Origin: an uncultured Erysipelotrichaceae bacterium
GTDB lineage: Bacteria; Bacillota_I; Bacilli_A; RF39; UBA660
Direction: 5' to 3'
Length of the DNA: 10,679 nucleotides
Assembly: GCA_902795845.1 (NCBI GenBank)
Contig: CADBMU010000089.1
Coordinates: 1 to 10,679, forward strand
Under the pieces are notes generated by a model. That model had not been told where the DNA came from, ran no database searches, and was given only the letters and a program-made list of their open reading frames with translations. The translations under genes were made by a program, and so were the position numbers. The first letter of the stretch is position 1, and each line of letters starts with the position of its first letter. Shown here piece after piece: positions 5,522 to 10,679 of the stretch.

Positions 5522-6568
5522 ATGAAAGAGTTAGAAAAAATATTAGAAAATGCTAAAAATGAAATAAGTGCTTGTGAAAAAAGTGCTGATTTAGCTAATG
5601 TTAAAGCTAAATATCTTGGTAAAAAAAGTGAATTACAAGAATTATTATCTAAAATGAAAGATATGACAGTAGAAGAAAAGAAAACTATTGGTAAAGAGAT
5701 TAATGAAGTTAAACAAAGTATCAATGCTTTAGTAGAAAATAAAAATAAAGAAATTGAAGATAAAATTTTAAATGAAAAATTAGAAAGTGAAAAAATTGAT
5801 ATAACATTACCTTCAAAGAAATTAAGAAGAGGTAGTAAACACCCAATGAGTAGAATGGTTGAAGAGTTTGAAGATATATTTGTTTCAATGGGCTATACTG
5901 TTTATGAAGGATTAGAAATTGAAAGCGATGAAAATTGTTTTCAAAAATTAAATTTACCAATTGGACATCCAGCTCGTGATGCCCAAGATACATTCTACTT
6001 AGAAAATGAAATAGATAGATTTTTACTTAGAAGTCAAACATCTACTGCTCAAGTAAGAGCTATGGAGGAAAATAAAGAAAAAGGCCCTATTAGAATTGTT
6101 TGTCCTGGTAAAGTTTATCGTCGTGATGAAGACGCAACTCATTCACATCAATTTATGCAGATAGAAGGATTAGTTATTGATGAAAATATTTCAATGGCAG
6201 ATTTAAAAGGAACTTTAGAATTATTTTGTAAAAAAATATTAGGAGAAAAAACTAAAGTTAGATTTAGACCAAGTTATTTCCCATTTACAGAACCTTCTGT
6301 AGAAGTTGATGTTACTTGTTTTAAATGTGGTGGTAAAGGATGTAATCTTTGTAAACAAACTGGTTGGATCGAAGTTTTAGGTGCTGGTATGGTTCATCCA
6401 AATGTATTAGAAATGAGCGGATATGATTCTAAAAAATATCAAGGATTCGCTTTTGGAACAGGAATCGATAGATTTGCTATGTTTAAATATGGTATTCCAG
6501 ATATTAGAACTATTTATGGAAATGATATAAGGTTTATTGAACAATTTGATAGAAAGGATGAAGACTAA
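5522..6568 (+). CDS. pheS: Phenylalanine--tRNA ligase alpha subunit
   Basis: The 348-residue catalytic subunit of the (alpha-beta)2 class II synthetase that charges tRNA-Phe in the cytoplasm. Residues 1 to about 90 form the N-terminal tRNA-binding coiled coil. Motif 1 surrounds HPMSRMVEEFEDIF, followed by the PIGHPARDAQDTFYL block. Motif 2 contains VYRRDEDATHSHQF, which binds ATP and the acceptor end, and motif 3 is GTGIDRF (312-318). A knuckle with C266-x2-C269-x4-C274-x2-C277 is the version found in many Gram-positive enzymes and may hold zinc. The start is an ATGATG pair. I take the second ATG because it lies seven bases from AAAGGA (5509-5514); starting at 5519 adds one Met. It is controlled by the upstream T-box, and its stop overlaps the start of pheT. 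Confidence 0.98.
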   Translation: MKELEKILENAKNEISACEKSADLANVKAKYLGKKSELQELLSKMKDMTVEEKKTIGKEINEVKQSINALVENKNKEIEDKILNEKLESEKIDITLPSKKLRRGSKHPMSRMVEEFEDIFVSMGYTVYEGLEIESDENCFQKLNLPIGHPARDAQDTFYLENEIDRFLLRSQTSTAQVRAMEENKEKGPIRIVCPGKVYRRDEDATHSHQFMQIEGLVIDENISMADLKGTLELFCKKILGEKTKVRFRPSYFPFTEPSVEVDVTCFKCGGKGCNLCKQTGWIEVLGAGMVHPNVLEMSGYDSKKYQGFAFGTGIDRFAMFKYGIPDIRTIYGNDIRFIEQFDRKDED

Positions 6569-8940
6569 TGATTTTAAGTAGAAAATTTGTTAAAGATTAT
6601 ATTGATTTAGATGATAATCTTTCTATTAATGAAATAGCTGAAGCAATGACTTCTGTAGGTAATGAATATGACGAAGCAAGACCATTAATAAATTGTACAA
6701 ATTTAATTACTGGTGAAGTAATAGAATGTGAAAATCATCCGGACAGTGATCACTTAAATGTTTGTAAGGTTAATGTAGGTAATGAGGTTTTAAATATAGT
6801 TTGTGGGGCCCCTAATGTTAGAATGGGACTTAAAGTTATAGTTGCATTACCTGGTGCTAAACTACCAGGAGGAGAAATAAAAAAAGGTGTTATAAGAGGT
6901 GTTGAGTCTAATGGAATGCTTTGTTCTAAAGCTGAGTTAGGACTTGATAATAAATTCTTAGAAGAAAAAGATAAAGCTGGTATTCATGAACTACCTTTAG
7001 ATACAAAAGTAGGAATAGACCCTATTAAAGTTATGCAACTTGATGATGAAATTATTGATTTTGAACTTACTTCTAATAGAGGAGATTTATTAAGTATTTT
7101 AGGACTTGCTTATGAACTTGGAGCAATTTATAATAAAAAAGTTAAAGATATAGATTTAAAGTATAATGAAAACAAGGAAAATATTAAAGACATGTTTAAT
7201 ATTTCAATTAAAACTCCTGATTGCTCATTATTTTTAGCTAAAAAAGCAATTAATGTTACTATTAAAGAAAGTCCTGATTTTATCAAAAATAGACTTATAG
7301 CATCAGGTATAAGACCAATAAATAACGTAGTTGATATTTCGAATTATGTTATGTTAGAAACAGGTCAACCTCTACATTTCTATGATGCAGATAGATTAGG
7401 TGATACATTAGTTGTAAGACAAGCTTTAGAAAATGAAAAATTAACTACATTAGATAATATAGAAAGAAATTTAAGTGTTGATGATATTGTAATAGCTAAT
7501 AACTCTTGTGCAGTTGGACTTGCTGGTGTAATGGGTGGTCTTTCAACAGAAGTTGAAAATGATACAAAAAATATAATTATAGAATCTGCTATATTTGATA
7601 ATATAAAAGTAAGAAAAACATCTAAGAAAATACTTAGAAGTGAAGCATCAAATAGATTTGAAAAAGGCCTAGATCCTAAAAGAACTTATATGGCAATAGA
7701 AAGAAGTTGTGCTTTACTAGAAAAATATGCTGATGCCACAATAGTTGGTGGAATGTTAGAATATAATGAAAGTAAAGTAGAAAATAAAAAAATTAAACTT
7801 ACAATTGATAAAATTAATAGAGTTTTAGGAATTGATTTAAAAATTGATGAAGTAAAAAGTATTTATGAAGCTCTTGGATTCGATGTAAAAATTACTGACA
7901 ACGAACTTGAAGTACTAGTTCCTTCAAGAAGATTAGATATTTCAATACCAGAAGATTTAATTGAAGAAGCTGGTAGAATGTATGGTATGGATAATATAAT
8001 TGGCAAATTACCTAATTTAAGTGTCATTAATGGTTACTATGATAAAACAAAACGTAGTATTAGAAATAAAATGATTTCTTTAGGTCTTAGTGAAACTATG
8101 AGTTATACTTTAATACCAAATAAAGAAGTTCATAAATTTACAAATGATAATTTTACTGAAATAAATCTTTCTGATCCAATGAGTGAAGATAGAAAAACTT
8201 TAAGATATAGCTTACTTTATTCTTTAAAAGAAATATATTTATATAATAAATCACATAATCAAAATAATATTTGTATTTTTGAAATGGGAAAAGGCTTTTA
8301 TAAAGAAAATGGTGAGTACAAAGAAGATAATAAATTAGCAGCATTAATGACTGGAGATTATTATGAATCTATAAAAAATACTAAAGTTGATTTTTACCAT
8401 ATAAAAGGTGTATTAGAAGAATTAATGAACTATTTAGGATATGAAAATAGATATAGATTAGTTGTAAATGATAATCTTCCAAAAGAGTTACATCCATATC
8501 AATCTGCAGTAATAGAATTACAAGGTAAAGAAGTTGGGATTATTGGTAAAGTTCATCCAAATGTTTTAAAAGACGATGTTTATGTTTTAGAGATTAACCT
8601 TGATAAAGTTCTAGCAAACAAAGGAACAAGAATGGCATATAAAGAAATAGCTAAATTTCCAAGTGTTTCTAAAGATATAGCATTTGTTGTAAACAAAGAA
8701 ATAACTGCTGATAGTTTGATTCAAGCAATCAAAAAAGTTGGTGGAAAATTATTAAATGAAATTAAAATTTTTGATATTTATGAAGGCGATAAAATAGGTG
8801 AAAATGAAAAATCAATTGCATTCAATTTAATATTTAAAGATAGTAATAGAACTTTGAATGAGGAAGAAGTTATGGATGTATTTAATAAAATTAGTGCAGA
8901 AATACCAAATAAATTTAATTGTAGATTAAGAGACAAATAG
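6568..8940 (+). CDS. pheT: Phenylalanine--tRNA ligase beta subunit
   Basis: The 790-residue structural and editing subunit, full length for the bacterial type (about 800). Domains in order: an N-terminal B1 region; an OB-fold tRNA-binding domain at about 45-150 (GEVIECENHPDSDHL, VCGAPNVR, SNGMLCS); the B3/B4 editing domain at about 215-390 (RPINNVVDISNYVMLETGQP, then GLAGVMGG, then SEASNRFEKGLDP), which hydrolyses mischarged Tyr-tRNA-Phe; the B5 domain at about 408-475; a catalytically inactive class II-like domain; and the C-terminal FDX-ACB anticodon-binding domain at 692-790 (FPSVSKDIAFVV to the end). The ATG shares its A with the pheS TAA stop (TAATG), so translation is coupled, and AAAGGA (6553-6558) provides a ribosome binding site. 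No domain is missing. A terminator overlaps its stop codon, so the unit ends here. Confidence 0.98.
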   Translation: MILSRKFVKDYIDLDDNLSINEIAEAMTSVGNEYDEARPLINCTNLITGEVIECENHPDSDHLNVCKVNVGNEVLNIVCGAPNVRMGLKVIVALPGAKLPGGEIKKGVIRGVESNGMLCSKAELGLDNKFLEEKDKAGIHELPLDTKVGIDPIKVMQLDDEIIDFELTSNRGDLLSILGLAYELGAIYNKKVKDIDLKYNENKENIKDMFNISIKTPDCSLFLAKKAINVTIKESPDFIKNRLIASGIRPINNVVDISNYVMLETGQPLHFYDADRLGDTLVVRQALENEKLTTLDNIERNLSVDDIVIANNSCAVGLAGVMGGLSTEVENDTKNIIIESAIFDNIKVRKTSKKILRSEASNRFEKGLDPKRTYMAIERSCALLEKYADATIVGGMLEYNESKVENKKIKLTIDKINRVLGIDLKIDEVKSIYEALGFDVKITDNELEVLVPSRRLDISIPEDLIEEAGRMYGMDNIIGKLPNLSVINGYYDKTKRSIRNKMISLGLSETMSYTLIPNKEVHKFTNDNFTEINLSDPMSEDRKTLRYSLLYSLKEIYLYNKSHNQNNICIFEMGKGFYKENGEYKEDNKLAALMTGDYYESIKNTKVDFYHIKGVLEELMNYLGYENRYRLVVNDNLPKELHPYQSAVIELQGKEVGIIGKVHPNVLKDDVYVLEINLDKVLANKGTRMAYKEIAKFPSVSKDIAFVVNKEITADSLIQAIKKVGGKLLNEIKIFDIYEGDKIGENEKSIAFNLIFKDSNRTLNEEEVMDVFNKISAEIPNKFNCRLRDK

Positions 8941-8964
8941 ATGGCTTAAACCATCTTTTATTTT
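8939..8964 (+). terminator. Intrinsic terminator of the pheST unit
   Basis: AGATGG (8939-8944) pairs with CCATCT (8951-8956) around a CTTAAA loop, followed by TTTATTTT. The stem begins inside the TAG stop codon of pheT. Six base pairs with three G-C: probably moderate strength. Confidence 0.7.
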
Positions 8965-8975
8965 GAATTTATTTG

Positions 8976-8984
8976 TGATAGAAT
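8976..8984 (+). promoter_or_regulatory. Extended -10 promoter of the DUF3419-like gene
   Basis: TGA followed directly by TAGAAT (8979-8984) gives an extended -10 element. The expected -35 position holds only TTTTAT (8956-8961), a poor match lying in the terminator tail of pheT. Transcription would begin near 8991, just ahead of the AAAGGA ribosome binding site. Confidence 0.45.
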
Positions 8985-9007
8985 ATCAACTTAAAGGAAG
9001 TAATATT

Positions 9008-9985
9008 ATGAAAGAAGTAAATGTTGCTATACATAATGCAAAAGTTCATATTAGAAAAAGTTATAATCAAGATTTATTTGATTTTATTTATCCATTTTGT
9101 AATGAAAATATTAAAGAATTATTATCTTACTTTAACTTGAAAGATAAAGATTGCTTATCTATTTTAGCAAGTTCTGATCAAATATTTGATATGTATTTAA
9201 AAGGTGCTAAAAGTATTACAACATTTGATATAAATAATTTAACAAAATATTATTATAAATTAAAAAAAGCAGCAATGATGGCTGGATTAACTTTTGAAGA
9301 TTATAAGAAATTCTTTTGCTTTGAAGAATATAATAATCATCGAAGTAATAAAAATGCTTTTGATTATAATGAATTTAACATCATAAAAAAGTACTTAGAT
9401 AAAGATTCATATCTTTTTTGGATAGAATTATATAACTGTTTTTCTTCTCTTGAAATACGTACTCCTTTTGGACTTTTTACATATGATGAACCATCGTGTC
9501 AAATACTTGAAAAAACAGTAGGATATTTTAATGAAAGTTCTTACAAAGAATTACAAAAAAATATAAATAGATTAAACATTGAATTTATAAATGCTAATAT
9601 TAAAAGTTTACCAGCATATTTACATTCTAAATTTGATTTTATGTATTTTTCTAATATAATTCAATATTGTGATTCTATTTTTTCAAATTATGATAATTTA
9701 GATAAAATAAATAATCAAGAGACAAAACTATTAAAAATGAAAAATGTTTTAAAATATTTAGCTACTTATTTAAAACAAGATGGTTTTATGGTTGCCGGGT
9801 ATTTATATGAGCCAAAATATTTAGATCAAGATGTTGCAATTTTTAATAAAGAACTTCGAAATAAAGTATTTGGAAGTGATAATTTTTATAACCTTTACAT
9901 TCGATCAATCCAATCAATTATGTCAACTGAAGTTATGGAAGAAACAAATTTGAACCAAGATATGTGTTTAATATATAAAAAATAG
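9008..9985 (+). CDS. DUF3419-like Rossmann-fold protein, possible SAM-dependent transferase
   Basis: A 325-residue soluble protein. Residues 51-76 (SILASSDQIFDMYL, then SITTFDIN) look like a SAM-binding Rossmann motif I plus the acidic residue after strand 2 (D74). The LTKYYYKLKKAAMMAGLTFEDYKKFF block that follows is the pattern seen in DUF3419 proteins. A strand with FDFMYFSNII near 209-218 fits the fourth strand of a methyltransferase fold. DUF3419 includes BtaA, the 3-amino-3-carboxypropyl transferase of betaine lipid synthesis, but most Firmicute members are uncharacterised. The usual SSGD-type loop is glycine-free here (ASSD), so substrate and activity are open. The ATG at 9008 has AAAGGA nine bases upstream; a longer form from 8963 would run into the promoter region. 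The gene stands alone, converging on the minus-strand membrane protein gene. Confidence 0.7.
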   Translation: MKEVNVAIHNAKVHIRKSYNQDLFDFIYPFCNENIKELLSYFNLKDKDCLSILASSDQIFDMYLKGAKSITTFDINNLTKYYYKLKKAAMMAGLTFEDYKKFFCFEEYNNHRSNKNAFDYNEFNIIKKYLDKDSYLFWIELYNCFSSLEIRTPFGLFTYDEPSCQILEKTVGYFNESSYKELQKNINRLNIEFINANIKSLPAYLHSKFDFMYFSNIIQYCDSIFSNYDNLDKINNQETKLLKMKNVLKYLATYLKQDGFMVAGYLYEPKYLDQDVAIFNKELRNKVFGSDNFYNLYIRSIQSIMSTEVMEETNLNQDMCLIYKK

Positions 9986-10012
9986 AAAAGTGTAAAAACT
10001 TTTCTATTTTTT
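9977..10012. terminator. Bidirectional terminator between convergent genes
   Basis: A perfect 14-bp stem, 9977-9990 (A-run, TAG, AAAAG) with 9999-10012, around an eight-base loop (9991-9998). T-runs occur on both strands. It ends the plus-strand DUF3419-like gene and the minus-strand membrane protein gene, and both TAG stop codons (9983-9985 and complement 10004-10006) lie in the stem and pair with each other. Confidence 0.85.
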
Positions 10013-10489
10013 GAAAGTATATTCTAATTCTTCTTCAATATCATTACATATTAATGTTATTTTTAAATCGTACATTTTATCTCTTGTTTTAGTTACAATT
10101 ATATAACTCTTTTTTAAATTACAATTTTGAGAATTATCTATCTTACTTTTTTTAACAATTTTTTTATTTGCTAATTCATCAATAGTATATGATGATGAAT
10201 CGCCATTTATTTTTGGTAAGTTATTTTTATTATCATAATATTTTAATATTGTATCTTTAATATAAGTTAGATTTGGGTTAAAACTGTTTGTATTATAATC
10301 TTTAGAATTTATATTTTTACCAAATCTTGAAATACATATGATAAATATAAAAAAGAATAAACAGACAATAGCTAACTTCGCAATTATATTTAATAAAGTA
10401 TTTCTAGCTTTTTTATTTCTTTTAAATTTAGGAAAATTAAACGAAGGTAGATCAATATGTAATCCACGTTTATTTTTATTTTCGTACAT
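10004..10489 (-). CDS. Single-pass membrane protein with extracellular two-cysteine domain
   Basis: A 161-residue protein of unknown function. Residues 1-30 are basic (FPKFKRNKKARN) and would remain inside. One membrane helix spans about 32-54 (LLNIIAKLAIVCLFFFIFIICI). Residues 56-161 would lie outside, with no lipobox or cleavage site that I can see. The outer part reads NLTYIKDTILKYYDNKNNLP, then TIDELANKKIV, then NCNLKKSYIIVTK, then YDLKITLIC. From memory this resembles a small domain frequent in surface proteins of gut Bacilli, with a YF..LP start, a TL.EM helix and a C...SYV.VTK...C pattern. C123 and C148 would be its disulfide pair. The start is fixed by AAAGGGGG six bases upstream. It has its own promoter and ends in the shared terminator. 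Confidence 0.8.
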   Translation of the reverse strand: MYENKNKRGLHIDLPSFNFPKFKRNKKARNTLLNIIAKLAIVCLFFFIFIICISRFGKNINSKDYNTNSFNPNLTYIKDTILKYYDNKNNLPKINGDSSSYTIDELANKKIVKKSKIDNSQNCNLKKSYIIVTKTRDKMYDLKITLICNDIEEELEYTFKK

Positions 10490-10514
10490 AATATTCCCCC
10501 TTTAACTTGCAAAT

Positions 10515-10543
10515 ACTATACTACAAAATGCTAATTTAGTCAA
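10515..10543 (-). promoter_or_regulatory. Promoter of the minus-strand membrane protein gene
   Basis: Read on the minus strand: TTGACT (10543-10538), a 17-bp spacer, TATAGT (10520-10515). Transcription would begin near 10508, leaving a leader of about 18 bases. The -35 box overlaps the TAA stop codon of the next minus-strand gene, and a 7-bp inverted repeat brackets it. Confidence 0.65.
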
Positions 10544-10560
10544 TTATTTCATTATTAGCA
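10529..10560. repeat. Inverted repeat TGCTAAT-N18-ATTAGCA around the -35 box
   Basis: A perfect 7-bp inverted repeat with arms 10529-10535 and 10554-10560. The right arm is in the last codons of the upstream minus-strand gene, the left arm in the spacer of the next promoter. It could be an operator. Read on the minus strand it is followed by TTTT, so a weak long-loop terminator for the upstream gene is the other reading. Confidence 0.4.
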
Positions 10561-10679
10561 TCAAATTCCACATTTAAAAATTTTCTACTTGCTAAATAAT
10601 CACACATATGAACAAATTTTTGAGCTTTATCCACAGGTTTTTTCAAAACTTCATTACCTTTAAAGTCATATATCCATTG
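10536..10679 (-). CDS. C-terminal fragment, possible HD-domain hydrolase (5' end outside window)
   Basis: The frame is open from the right edge of the window and codes for the last 47 residues of a minus-strand gene that stops with TAA at 10538-10536. The fragment contains WIYDFKGNEVLKKP, then KAQKFVHMCDYLASRK. The VHMCDYLASR pattern, a His-x-x-Asp followed by an Ala-Ser-Arg helix, resembles the end of HD-superfamily metal-dependent phosphohydrolases, where it forms the last helix. Too little is visible to name an activity. Codon use matches the rest of the window. It is followed after 46 bases by the membrane protein gene in the same direction, which has its own promoter, so the two are probably not one strict operon. 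Confidence 0.7.
   Translation of the reverse strand, partial: QWIYDFKGNEVLKKPVDKAQKFVHMCDYLASRKFLNVEFDANNEIID

Noticed and set aside
1..10679. CRISPR array, insertion sequence, prophage, tRNA or rRNA gene.
   Set aside because: No regularly spaced repeats, transposase or integrase motifs, or tRNA/rRNA signatures were seen. The CCA- and TGGTACC-type sequences near 5450 belong to the T-box.

Overview
The window comes from a very AT-rich, low-GC Gram-positive genome, most likely a host-associated member of the Bacilli (Erysipelotrichales/RF39-like) or a walled relative of the Mollicutes. The basis is the A/T-biased codon use, strong AAGGAGG-type ribosome binding sites, a T-box riboswitch, the Firmicute order rpsF-ssb-rpsR, and a PheS with a Gram-positive-type four-cysteine knuckle. 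Every visible tryptophan codon is TGG, so there is no sign of the mycoplasma code. All twelve visible stop codons are nevertheless TAA or TAG.

Layout, left to right. (1) 2-1150: the C-terminal half of a divergent ClpC-type AAA+ unfoldase, cut by the window edge. (2) 1155-1875: a Bax-inhibitor-1 family membrane protein with its own promoter and terminator. (3) 1924-3042: the ribosomal/replication operon rpsF-ssb-rpsR, behind a strong promoter and a structured leader that can hide the rpsF ribosome binding site. (4) 3054-5254: a two-gene unit made of a long cytoplasmic coiled-coil protein with an acidic tail and an 81-residue protein resembling DUF1292. (5) 5244-8964: a phenylalanine T-box followed by pheS and pheT, which overlap by one base. 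(6) 8976-10012: a Rossmann-fold protein resembling DUF3419. It converges on (7), a minus-strand gene for a single-pass membrane protein, through a shared bidirectional terminator. (8) At the right edge is the end of another minus-strand gene, possibly an HD-domain hydrolase.

How the genes fit together. The well-understood core is translation. S6 and S18 bind each other in the small subunit and probably feed back on their own leader, SSB sits between them as in most bacteria, and PheS/PheT charge tRNA-Phe under tRNA-sensing attenuation. The gene calls are well supported. Most of the interest is in RNA and DNA control elements: an SD-sequestering rpsF leader with a competing hairpin, a compact T-box with no visible Stem II, and extended -10 promoters that mostly keep a 17-bp spacer. 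Signals are tightly overlapped, with stop codons inside terminator stems and -35 boxes inside the previous transcription unit. I found no CRISPR array, insertion sequence, tRNA or rRNA. The least understood genes are the coiled-coil/small-protein pair, the DUF3419-like protein and the minus-strand membrane protein.
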